From Hsuehochloa calcarea (lineage: Eukaryota; Streptophyta; Magnoliopsida; Poales; Poaceae): 64,000 nt of DNA. The DNA is taken from NCBI GenBank assembly GCA_036346395.1, contig CM070613.1:23802818-23866817 (forward strand). Direction: 5' to 3'. The notes below the pieces were generated by a model that saw only the letters and a list, made by a program, of their open reading frames with translations, ran no database searches and had not been told where the DNA came from. Numbering within the stretch: position 1 is the stretch's first letter; every line of letters begins with the position of its first letter. Position numbers and translations under genes: made by a program. This document shows, one piece after another, positions 10,936 to 21,585 of this stretch.

Positions 10936-13900
10936 AACCAAAAAAAAGGTTAAAAAAGGGTTAGGTTTATCAAAAAAAGGCCAAAGGCCTTTAAAATAAA
11001 CAAAAACCCAAACAAGGGGAAAATATTTTAAAATAGTTCAATAAAAAAGAAAGAAAGGAAAGGCCCAAAGTGGGCCCAAAGGCCCCAAAAAAAGGGCAAA
11101 GCCCAAAAATTTAAAACCGGAAAAAAAATTTTAATGGGAAAGGGCCCAAACATTCCCCCAACCAAGGGTCAAATTTACAAAGTTTGCTAAAAGGGTTTTT
11201 AAAGAAACCAAAGGCCCCAAGCCGGGGATAAACCCCCCCCGCCCCCAAAACCAAATAACTCATACAAACCCCCACCAAATATAAACAGTTTTTGGGAAAA
11301 ATAAGAAAACAAAATTTAAAAATACCAGGGGGAACAAAACCCCAAACCCCACAAATTTCCACCCTTTAAGGCACAACCGGGAAAATTTCCCCTTTCAAAA
11401 AAAAAGGGAAAAAAGGCAACAAAGAACCCCCAGGGCCGGGAGGAGCAACCCCCAGGGGAACAACCATGGGAGGAAAGGGCCAAAGTTTTTTAAAGGGGAA
11501 AAAAAAAAAAGGGAAACATCTAAACCCCCAACCGAAAAATTAAATTTATCCCAAATTCCACCCCTTCCAAATCACCCCAATACAAAACCCTTAGCAAAAG
11601 GGAAAAAATTTTTTAACGTTAAAAAATTTAATTAATAAGAAAAATAAACAAAAAAACCTTTTAAAAAAGGAAAAAAAACCCAGGGGCCCGACCAAATTTT
11701 TGGAAACAAAGCGGGGATGGAATATAAATTCCCCAGTTAACAAAAATAAAAAAAGAAAAAAAACCCCAAAAGGAAACGACCCCAAAAAGAAATTATTTTC
11801 ACCAAAATTTGGGGAAAAACCCAAACCCGGGCCGGTTTGAAAACCCCCAAAAAAAAAAGGGCCCAAAAAACCCAAATTAACCCAAAAAAAAGGAAAACAA
11901 AAACTTTTCCCAACCCCTTTTCCCCAAAAAAAACCCCTGAAAAAATTTAAAAAAAACCCAAAAAAACCCCAAAAATCCAAATTTCCCTTTTGGGGAAGAA
12001 AACAAAAAGGAAAAGTTTAAAAAAAACACCAAAAAAAAAATTTCCCCAATCAAATTAAACCCCAAAAATTTTAAAAAAAAAAAAATTTAGAAGGGGGAAA
12101 ACCCTGGGCCCTTTTTCCTTTAAAAGAAGGGAAAAGGGTTTCCCCCCCCGGGGAATGGCCCCCCAAAACCCCCCCCGAACTCCAAAAAGGGGTTTCCCTT
12201 TTCCCCCAATTAAAACCCCAGGCGGGCCCATAAAAAAGGGGGAAAGGGGGAAAAAAAAACCGTGGGGCCCCCCAAAAAAGAAAGGGAGGGCGGGCCCCCC
12301 CCCGGGCCCCAAATTTGGGGGGTTTTTTAAAAAATTTTTTTTCTTTTTTTTGGGAAGGGAAAACCCTTCCAAAAATATACCCCAACCCAAAAAAAATTTT
12401 TTTATAAAAAAAGAAAAATTTCAAAAATTTTTTTAAAAAAAAAATTTGGAAAAAAAAAAACCCAAATTTTAACCTAACTTTCCCCTTAAAAATTTCCCTT
12501 AAATTTAAATAAAAAAAAATAAAAAAGAAAAAGAAAATAAAAAATTCCAAATTTTTCCCACCAATTTTGTTTTCCAAATGAAAGAATTTGACCCTTTTAA
12601 ATTTTAAAATTTAAAGAAAAAAAAGGTTTCCCAAATTTTTAAAACCCGGGGAAACTAATTTTCAATTGGGTTTAGGCCTAAAACCCCGTTTTAAAGTTTT
12701 TCCCTAAACCTTTGTAAAGGGTTGGGCCCCCCCCGGGGTGGGGGGGGAAAATTGGCAGTTTCGGGGCCCCGGGGCCCCCTTCCTAATTTTTTCTTTTTAA
12801 AAGGGGTTTTTGTCCCGAAAAGAGAAAAATCGAAGGCGGGTTTTTCAAAACCCCCGGGCCCTTTTTGGGGGGTTGAAAATTTTTAAAGGGTTAAAAAAAG
12901 AGAAAATTGTTTGGGAAATTTTTAGAAGGCCATTTAAAAATTTTTAGAGGGAAAGAAAAAGGGAATTTGGGGAAAGGGAAAAATTTTGGGTTTTGGTTTT
13001 CCCATTAAAAGTTTTTAAAAAAGGGTTTTTTAAATTTGAAGAATAAAAAAAAATTTTTTTCCAAAATTTGGTGGAAGGCCCCAAAACATGCCGCCAATAA
13101 TTATAAAGGACGGGGTTCCCAAAGACAAGAAACCCCTTTCACCATTTAAAGGGTTGGCTTGGGTAAAAAAGCAACCCAATTGTTAATTAAAAACCAAATT
13201 TGCGTGGGATCCCTTGCATTTCAAAAATTCCCCACCCCAAAACAAAAGCTAAAAGGGTTTTTCCCACTTAGAAAAAAAATTGGGGGTAAGAGAAACGGAA
13301 AAAGCCCCCCCCCAAACCTTTGGAATTTTTTAAAGGGGGAAAAAGCAGGGTGGGCCCGGTTTTTTTAAATATTTGTTTACCCCAAAAATTTTCGCTTTAT
13401 AATAAAGTGAAAACTTTAAATTTGAAATTTCAAATAACCCCGGGGAAATTCAAATTTTAAAAAAATTTTTGAAAGGGTAAAAAATTTGAACTTAAAATTC
13501 CGGGGGCCCCCACAAAAAGGCAAAAAGGGGGAAAAATATGGTTTTTCCGGTCAAAAAGGGGCCCGGGATGTTTTGGATTGGGCCCCCAAAAAAAAGGGGC
13601 AATTTTTAAAAAGGGGCCCAAAAACAATCGGGGAAAATTTTCTCCAGGATTTTTTTGGAAAAGGGGCTTTGGCCCAGAAAGGGGAAATCCCAAAAAAGGT
13701 TTTACCCCAGAAAAGTCCCAAAAAAAAAACACCAAAAGGGAAATCTGGGGTTGGGAAAATGGGAAAAGGGCAGGGTAAACCACAAGAGGGCCCCGGACAG
13801 TAAGGTGAAAGATTGCAAAATTTTAACCCCCGCACCCAAAAGGGGGATGGTCCCAAAAAGGGGTTTGTTTAAAAGGCCTTTCACCCCGAGGGCCTAGGGC

Positions 13901-15423
13901 AAACGGGCAAAAAAGGGGTTTTGGCCGGGGGTTTCCCGGATGGTGAAAAATTTTAAAACCCAATTTGCGGAGGTTAAACCCAAAAAGGGTCCCCGGGAAA
14001 ACCTGGGTACAAAATTTTAGACCAAGGCCCTAAATGACAAGGGAAACCCCCCAAAGAAAAAGGGGCCCCTCCAAAAAACTTTTTCAAAATAAATTGGCCC
14101 AAAATATGGGTTTTGAAATAAAATTTTCAAACAAATTGGTTTACCCTAATTCGGAAAAATTTTGAATCAAAAAACGGAAATTTCGTTTTCAAAAAAAGGG
14201 ATGCCCGGGAGGAAACGAAGGAAATTAAAAATTCAAGCCCCGACCAACCCCTACCGATAAGGTTATAAAGGGGAAAATTCAAAATTCGAATTTTTAAATT
14301 TTAAATTAAAAAAAAAAAAAATTTAAAAACCCAAAATACCGGGGCAGCAATGGACGGGAAACCCTTTAAAATTTATGGTTGGGAGGAAAAAATTTTGTTT
14401 TAAAATAAATTTCCAATTCTTTCAATTTGCAAAGGAAAAAAAGGTCCTTTTTAAATTTTTTATTGAAAAAATGGAAGGCATTTTTCCCTAAAAATTTATT
14501 TTTATCGAAAAAATTAATTTTTAAAAAGAAATTTAAATTTAACCAAAAAGTAAAACCAAAATTTTAAAAAAGGGATTTTAAAAAAAATTTTGGGTGAAAG
14601 CAAGTAAGGTTTTGGGTAACTTCAAAAATTTCCAACAAAGGAAATTGGGATAACCCTTTTTAAAGGTTGACAACAACTAAAATTTTAAATTTTTTAAATT
14701 TAAAAAAAAATTCCAAAAAAGGGTTTAAAACCCCAAAAGGACAAAAAAATAACCGGGAAAAAATTTGAAAATAAATTTCCCAAAGAACTGGGTTTGGAAA
14801 AAAAAGGGGAAAACTTAAATTTTGGGGGGTTTTTTTTAAAAAGGCCCCAAAAGGCCTTTTAATTTAAAGGGGTAGTGAAAATTTTAATTTTTCAACCAAC
14901 AATTTCTTTCTTAAAATTTTTTAAAAATTGGGTATTTCCAAACCATTCTTTTTAAAGGGAAATTTTTGGGAAAGGGTTTCATTGGGGGGGGGAAAAATTT
15001 AAGGAAATTTTTTTCCCCTTGGGTTAAAAGGGAAAAGAAAAAAAGGGAAATAAAGGGACCCTATAATTCAATTTTTTTTAAAAAGGGAAAAAACCCAAGG
15101 GGATAACCTAACCCTTTTGCAAAAAACCCTTTTAAATCCTTTTAAGGTCAAAGAAAATTCACCGGAAGATTTAAAAATTTATTTTTTTCCCAAAAAAGGA
15201 TAAACAAAAGAGAAAAGAAAATTTTAAATTTAAAATCCGGGAAAACTTTATGGGGAAAATACCCAAAATTTCCCCATTTTAAAAAATTAGGGGTTTTTGG
15301 GGGAAATCCTTTAAAAACCCCTTAATTTCACCAAATTTTATTTGAAAAAACTCCGGGCCCGGATTTAAGCCCCCAAAGGGAACCCATTGTCCATTGGTGG
15401 GGTTTACCCAAAAAGGTTTTTCT
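10936..15423. other. Homopolymer-inflated, probably corrupted sequence
   Basis: For about 4.5 kb the sequence is made largely of runs of A, C, G or T, with few alternating dinucleotides and no recognisable protein. The change at both edges is abrupt: retrotransposon protease coding ends at about 10935 and ordinary repeat DNA begins at about 15424. Gag and the 5' LTR of element A should sit here, and the length fits (about 3.7 kb in element C). I read it as poor-quality reads used to close a gap, not as a biological low-complexity tract. Apparent reading frames inside it should be ignored. Confidence 0.75.
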
Positions 15424-15790
15424 CCAATTCACGCTGCAACTACTTAAAGCTGTCGAGAAAAGATAAACAATATACTCGTACCTTGACATGTACTGCCGCC
15501 CAAAAGACTAATTAGCTTAGATAGTACATATGCATCTGAGGTCCATGGATAGCTAAGGTAGGAGGTGATACTATAAAGAAAACACCATAGACCATAGTAC
15601 ATGCCTGTTAAAGAAGTCTACCTTACGATGCTATTTTCCAACTTCATCGCAAGCTCCATGTAAGATTGTCGATCTGCCTCCAAAATAAATTCGTATGGCA
15701 AAGCCACATGTTCTGTTGTTTTCGAAGACCAGATCGATGCCCCCAAAATAAATTCATATGGCAGAGCCACATGCTCTGTATTAATTCTAT
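15424..15790. repeat. Direct duplication, copy 1
   Basis: It begins CCAATTCACGCTGCAACTAC and runs through CACCATAGACCATAGTACAT to GATTGTCGATCTGCC. The same order of blocks recurs from 15888. Within copy 1 a block of about 35 bp around AAATTC.TATGGCA.AGCCAC occurs twice (about 15680 and 15743). Confidence 0.75.
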
Positions 15791-15887
15791 GATTTGGACT
15801 CGTTGTGAGTCACTGTTTTTTCTTCTCCTAACATCGTGCAGCCTCATACTTAAACTCAGGATTTTTGGCTATGACTACTATATCTAA

Positions 15888-18015
15888 CCAATTCACATTG
15901 CAACTACTTAAAGCTGTCGAGAAAAGATAAACAATATAATCAAACCTCGACACATACTACCGCTCAAGAGACCAATTATGTTTAAACTATATATCTTAGA
16001 TAGTACATATGCATAGGTGATACTATAAGAAAACACCATAGATCATATGTGGGTATTATGGGGATATACTCATGATCTTCGGATGATGTTACAATTGACA
16101 ATAGCGTTGAAGGTTTATCGAATCACGCGTTTTCGACAAAGTTCAGGTGCTGTCAGGTCACTAGCGGTCAGACCGGCAAGGGGGGCGGTCAGACCGGCAA
16201 TGTGGTGGTCCAACCGGCCAGGCCTCGGATTTCCAGGGTGAAAATTTGGTTAAGTCTCTGGCTGGGCGGTCAGACCGGCCAGGTGGCGGTTCGACCAGCC
16301 TGAGGGCGGTTAGACCGGCCCATGGGTAGCGGTCTGACCGGTTTTCACTTGTTCGTCGGCCATCTTGGTGGCGATGTTTATTGGTTAGATTAAGATCATG
16401 GGTTTCAGTGCATATGTGTTGCATGATGCATATTTTGACTAACATTGGTCAAGTTGTGAAGAACTTATTCCCGGAATCGATTTCTTTGTTTATTGTTGTG
16501 CAGGAAGTTTGGAGGTCAACGACGGTCAACGACAAGGATGATCGGGACTAGACTTGGAGAGCTGAGGTTCAGGACGATCGAGGATGTCGGGTGAAGTCAG
16601 TGGACTCAAGCATGGTGCATAATGGACAAGGATAACTGAACGGGAAGTTCGGTGCGATGGGTTGCATCAAGCGGCGCGGGGGTCGGTGCAAGTGCCATGG
16701 TGGTTTCGGTGGGAGCCGGATATGAGAGACTTGCCGATATGAAGAGAGTCGTTGATCAACCAACACGTGGCGAAGCATGGGATTACTTCATGAAGATTGG
16801 ACTCCGTCTTTGGAGAAGGATCGATAAGGGGGTATTTTGGTAATTTTACCAAGATACCGCCTTGATTACTTTTGGCTAAACCACAGCGCAAGACGGTGCA
16901 AGGAGAAGTGGTTTAGGTCAAGAGAAGATGAAAACGGCGCTTTGGAATGCGTGTGTGAGTGAAACCCGTTTGTGGGTAGGCTTAACGAGTGCCCATTAGG
17001 GAATAAATTCTAGAAGCTAGCCCCCACTATAAATAGGGGTGGGTGCTGGTTGTGCACCTCCCACCTCTTGAGTTTTTGGTTGAAACCCTAATTTTGGTGT
17101 TTAGTGAGAATAGTGGAGGGGTTAGAGTTCTAGAGGTTGGATTGATTGTGTGCTCTTGTGTTGAGTATTCGTTCTCCATGATGGAGTGACTGTAAACCAA
17201 CATGTATCTCAAATCAATCCAAGCAAGATTCCTCAAAGATGATTTCCTTCTTGTTCTTGCATTGTATTTTGTGATTTTGGAGTTTTCTTTGATCCATTGT
17301 TTTTATTTTGGTTTCTGGTCTAGATCTCGCTTACTGTGACATGTGAGAATTCATCTAGGGTCATCTTGATCATCTATAATCCACGAGCAAGTTTTTAGAT
17401 CTTGTTTTCGTGTTGACTCGGTTTTGGAGTAACCTTTACTCAAATGAAAAAGGTCAAAACTTTGATAAAGATCTTCGCGATCTTTGATTGGAATAGGTTC
17501 CTGACATCCTAGAGAAGGTGTGTCTCAAGTTTCATCGAGTTTTGAGTTGTAAATCAAAATTTAGACCAATTTGTGATTTTGAGTTCGGGCTGATTTTACT
17601 GTTCATCGGGCTGGAGGTCAGACCGCTAGGCTGAGAGGTCTGACTGCCCAACTTATTGCAAATTGATTTTTTTTGGAAATTTTGGCTGCTTTGCTTCGGG
17701 GTTGTGATTGGATTCAATACAAGTCTTCTGCTATACTTGTATATTGATTTTCATATCTCGCATAGCTATTGGAGTGAAAATCGTGTTGAATCCGATCTTA
17801 ATGAAAAAGAGATCGTACTCCTATTCACCTCCTTTAATCGTCGTTTCGATCCAACACTATAGTACACTGACCATAGTACACTTGTTAAAGAAGTCTGAAG
17901 GTAGAGACTAGAAATGATAGGTTAAACACAACGATGCTATTTTCCAACTTGATCGCAAGCTCCATGTAAGATTGTCGATCTGCCCCCAAAGTGTTTTGTA
18001 AGACGAGATCGATTG
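15888..18015. repeat. Direct duplication, copy 2, split by an insertion
   Basis: The left part (15888-16047) and right part (17871-18015) together match copy 1 at 15424-15700. Between them sits a foreign 1.8-kb element. The intact copy 1 shows what the empty site looked like. Confidence 0.75.
16048..17870 (+). mobile_element. LTR-like insertion, probably a solo LTR, 1.8 kb
   Basis: It starts TGTGGGTATTATGGGG. Comparison with the empty copy places its ends at 16048 and 17870, flanked by TCATA and CCATA, which may be a five-base target duplication with one change. The last bases are GA instead of CA, so the right end is slightly uncertain. It contains a TATA box ACTATAAATAGGGG (17026-17039) and repeated GGTCAGACCGGC motifs (16170-16340 and near 17610), typical of grass LTRs. 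No coding domain was found inside. Confidence 0.6.
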
Positions 18016-18594
18016 GGACCTGTTCCTACAAGATAGGAGCATTAAGCCTAGCTTGTAGATTGGGGATGGCTATGTGCATGTATCTTAATTCTCAACCATT
18101 AAGCCTTGTTACAATGATTACTGTTGCACTAGCTAGCGATTGAGCCAAGCATCGACGAGTTTTCTTTTCTTTTCTTTTCTTTTTTACGAAATCGGTAGGA
18201 AAAGATTCTACTGTATATACATATATATTTATAGTAAAAACAAAAGGAAAGTTACAAAAGGATAATTACAAGGAAAAGAAAAATGTAACACAAGAGACTA
18301 TGAAACCAATTATTTGTGTGTAGTTTGTAACTATTTCCTGAGACTTCGAGACGCTTTCATTCATTTCACACATGCACAAAGGTCGTCAATTTTGGTAGGA
18401 ATTTAGTGCGAACCGAACGAAGACACGAAAGTGATCGACCAAAAAGTTGTTTAGAAAACTTTTCTTCTTCTTTTAACCTGTTTGCAGTAATTGAAAAGTA
18501 CCTATATTAAGCTGTTTACATGGATCAACATGAAAGTGATCGTCCGTTTTTGGTAGGATGCATTTAGAAAAAATAGATGAACATAGCTACGTTA
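18016..18594. other. Intergenic, with a TTTTC microsatellite
   Basis: A short TTTTC tract occupies about 18160-18185. The remainder is AT-rich without a recognisable gene. Confidence 0.5.
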
Positions 18595-19690
18595 GTGTGT
18601 TTGGATGGATGAATCATGTGGTACTTGTATCATATGGTTAGAAATATATCATCGTCCATGCGCTAGGTTGGAGAAACGGAATAAAGCCGTTCGGGACGAG
18701 GTTATTCAAGTTTAGGGAAGATGCCGAACCAACTTGTTCGCCAAAATCGACTGAACCACACGGTCCAGGACGCCATCTTTCGCTACGTGCACTCACTGCA
18801 CCTCGCTGAGCCACGCCGCCGCCCCAGTGCGCTCCGATCGTCCCCTCCATGCACATTAGCACCGTTTGGGTCCCTTCCATCCCACGGTCATCATCTTCTC
18901 CCCTTCTCTGCTAGGAATCACCTAGAACGCCTACGCCTCTGTCACGCTCCCCGCGTCAGCCGCCACCTTCGTCCGAACGCTCTGGCCAACCCGGAGGTTC
19001 CCCCCACGACCGACCGCGGTACGCCATGTTCTAGAACACCACAAGTGTTCCCCCAATCAATTTTGGGATTCCCCCACGGGATCTCACGCTGCAGTCATCT
19101 TCTCCCACTCTAGCCGAAAACCGCTGACACTGCAACCGCTTCCACTCTAGTGAGCTTCCCTCCTTCCCTTCTCCAGGTGCATCCCCTCACCTCCCCCGAC
19201 CTCCTCCCACCACTCACTCCGACCCTCCCACTTCCACCGCGCTGTCGCGCGAGCTCAGCCGCGCTTCCTTGGCTCCTTCATCCCTCCCGCAACCCATTTT
19301 TTAGGTCAACGCGGACTCCCCGTCGTCCCACCGCCGCTGGCGAGCAAGCATTGCCATTGTCGTGCCCCTCCTTTGTTCATCTCTTCTATCTGTCTCTCTA
19401 CGTTCTTTGTTGTGTATGTGGATATGATTCCATGCCAGGTGGGCCCAGAAGAAGGTAATTTCACCAGGAGCAGTAGAGGAGGTAACCCAACAGAACTCAT
19501 TCAACTTCATCTCTCAAACCAAACACCATCTTGAATCATCATGTACCATCTCATTCAAGCAACGAAAGAAAAGTGTGTATCATATCATCCCACTAATCAA
19601 ACATACTACTTGTACCATCCTATCTAGGATTATTACATCCATTCTGTACCATCTCATCCCTTTTACCATGATTCACCCAACCAAACGCAG
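18595..19690. mobile_element. Terminal-inverted-repeat element with GC-rich interior
   Basis: The left end GTGTTTGGATGGATGAATCA is mirrored by the right end, whose complement reads GCGTTTGGTTGGGTGAATCA. Both ends are AT-rich and carry GGTAC motifs. The interior (about 18720-19460) is markedly GC-rich with Pro/Arg/Ser-rich reading frames, none with a recognised domain. This contrast suggests a non-autonomous DNA transposon carrying captured host sequence. No clear target duplication was seen. Confidence 0.45.
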
Positions 19691-20040
19691 GGACCGACGA
19701 AGAAAGGTACTTCATGCCGCAACAGATTAGTATATATACAAACCTACACTGACAATTTGGAACTTAGATGCAGTGATTACAGAATCCCTCTTTCATTATA
19801 TATCAGCCATTGGATGCTAAGTCCAATATCTAGAGATCAAGCTTCATAGATATTGAGAAAAGCACGCTGCTATTCGTACGACACACATACAACAAGGAAA
19901 GGGAAGGTCAAGCTAGCTTGCTGATGATCACATCATCTTAACAAACATAGATACGTAGGGCACTGCTAGTAGCTAGATACTGTGGTACTGACCGATGATT
20001 ATTAAGAGGAGGATGATGCATGCACGGACCAACATGATCG
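19691..20040. other. Intergenic, no gene seen
   Basis: Sequence between the inverted-repeat element and the copia element, ending in GATCG (20036-20040), the left target duplication of the latter. Confidence 0.5.
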
Positions 20041-20153
20041 TGTTGGAATATGCGACTTGTATTATCAGGGGTCAATTGGCCAGTATATATACACAATACA
20101 TGTTACAGATAAGGAAACCAAATCAAATCATATCTCTAACTATATCTCTAACA
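20041..20153 (-). repeat. 3' LTR of copia element B
   Basis: 113 bp, TG...CA ends, differing from the right LTR at two positions (C/T and A/G). It is followed on the plus strand by a C-rich tract. Confidence 0.93.
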
Positions 20154-20170
20154 CCCCCCCTCAAACTCAT
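20154..20170 (-). other. Polypurine tract of copia element B
   Basis: The minus strand reads GAGTTTGAGGGGGG directly before the LTR start TGTTAGAG, the expected plus-strand primer site. Confidence 0.8.
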
Positions 20171-21585
20171 GGTGGATCAACAACACTGAGTTTGGAGAGG
20201 TAGAAGCCGTGCTGTGCTCGAGTCTGGGCCTTCGTGAAGAAATCCGCTATCCAAGCTCAAGGCACATATCAAGAGCAATCACCTAATCATGCACACAAGA
20301 CCTCACGAAAGAAGCATCAACACCAATATGCTTGGTGAGCTCATGCTTCACAGGGTCACGAGCAATACTGATAGCACTGATCGCTCGACAAGAGAGGAGT
20401 CGGTAGTAATGTAAACACCAAAATCCTCAAGTAACCACCGTAGCAAGTAATCTCTGCGCCAAGAGAGCCATAGCTCGCAACTCACCTCTACACTCGAGCG
20501 AGACAACGTGAGTCTGCTTCTTCGCCTTCCGTGCAATAAGCGAACCACCAAGAAAAACACAAGAAGGAGAGATAGACCGCGATCGAGGATCGCCGCCCAA
20601 GTAGCATCCGAATAGCCTCAAGTCTGTGAGCGAGCCGGAGCGTGGAAAGAAGAGACGCGAGAGATAGTCCCACTAAGGTATCGCGAGAACTCAAGAAGGT
20701 GGTTGTAGTGGACCCGAGTGGGGAGGAAACAACCGGCTCGTAATGTGAGCTGGATAAGTGATATCCGGACGAGTAATGCGACAAGGTAGACAAGGCTCCT
20801 AACAAGGTGGCGATAGAGTAGCCTCGACGTAAAGAGGCTCGCCATCGAGGGTCGGAGGTGAACATTGAGCTCCATAGGAGTCTCAACAGACGCTGATCGA
20901 TGAGGGAGGCGCGATCAAGAAGATCCCGAATATACTTCTCTTGGGACATAAAGAAACCATCCAAGTGGAAGTAACCTCAATTCCAAGGAAGTAACGAAGA
21001 GGACCAAGATCCGACATAAGGAACCGCTCACTAAGACGAGCTTTGACAAAGGCAATGTACTCGAGTCATCTCCTGTGAATGATCATATCATCAACATACG
21101 TAAGAAGAAGAGTCCGACCACGAGACGAAGTGTGGACAAAGAGCGCGGGATCATGATCACTTGTCGAAAAACCAGCAGCAGTGACCACAGAGGAGAAGCG
21201 CCAAACCGGCACGAGGGGCTTGCTTAAGGCCATAGAGAGAGCGACGGCGCATGCACCATGCCCTCGAGAAGAATACCTGTGGCGGATGCATGTAGACCTC
21301 CTCACGCAACTCGCCATTAAGAAAGGCATTCTTGACATCAAGTCGAGAATGCAGACCCATGGCGAACAGACGCCACCGAAAGAAGAGCGGACGGTGGTCA
21401 TGTGGACCACATGAGCAAAAGTCTCGTCAGTAGTCACGACCATGCTCTCGCCGAAGCCACGAGCAACAAGACGCGCCTTTATAGCGCCAAGAGAGCCATC
21501 GAGCGAGTCTTAATCTTATAGACCCACTTACATGTGATGGGACGAGAGTGAGATGGGAAAGGAACAAGATCCCAAGTACCAGTAC
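20171..21585 (-). pseudogene. Copia reverse transcriptase and RNase H
   Basis: The minus strand contains, in broken frames, LYGLKQAPRA (about 21210), HDPALFVHTSSRGRTLLLTY ending in YVDDM (about 21090-21160), RLSERFLMSDLGPLRYFLGI (about 20970-21040), a segment with EKYIRDLLDRA (about 20900) and RNase H residues RWLLEDFGV (about 20425). These are the landmarks of the copia polymerase that copies element RNA into DNA. Small insertions just after YVDDM and a two-base loss near 20970 break the frame. The protease-integrase half of the polyprotein lies beyond the nested solo LTR. Confidence 0.85.

Larger units (their letters stand above)
2350..15423 (-). mobile_element. Retrotransposon A: Tat-type Ty3/gypsy element, minus strand
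   Basis: Read on the minus strand the order is protease tail (10.9 kb), reverse transcriptase, RNase H plus a second archaeal-type RNase H, integrase (to 7.42 kb), then an extra gene in the opposite orientation (3.6-7.0 kb), a polypurine tract and the 3' LTR (ending at 2895 on the plus strand). The dual RNase H and an extra antisense gene between pol and the 3' LTR are traits of the Tat lineage (for example Grande, RIRE2, Retand). The gag gene and 5' LTR should lie at about 11-15.4 kb, but that stretch is unreadable. The right border is therefore inferred from the end of the corrupted stretch and the left border is approximate. Internal frameshifts make it non-autonomous as written. Confidence 0.7.

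Noticed and set aside
11111..13897. Long Phe/Gly/Pro/Lys-rich open frames on both strands
   Set aside because: They are translations of homopolymer runs in the corrupted block, with no domain, no codon logic and mirror-image frames on both strands.
18721..19113. 130-codon open frame as a gene
   Set aside because: Low-complexity Pro/Arg/Ser composition inside a transposon-like element; reported as possible captured sequence only.
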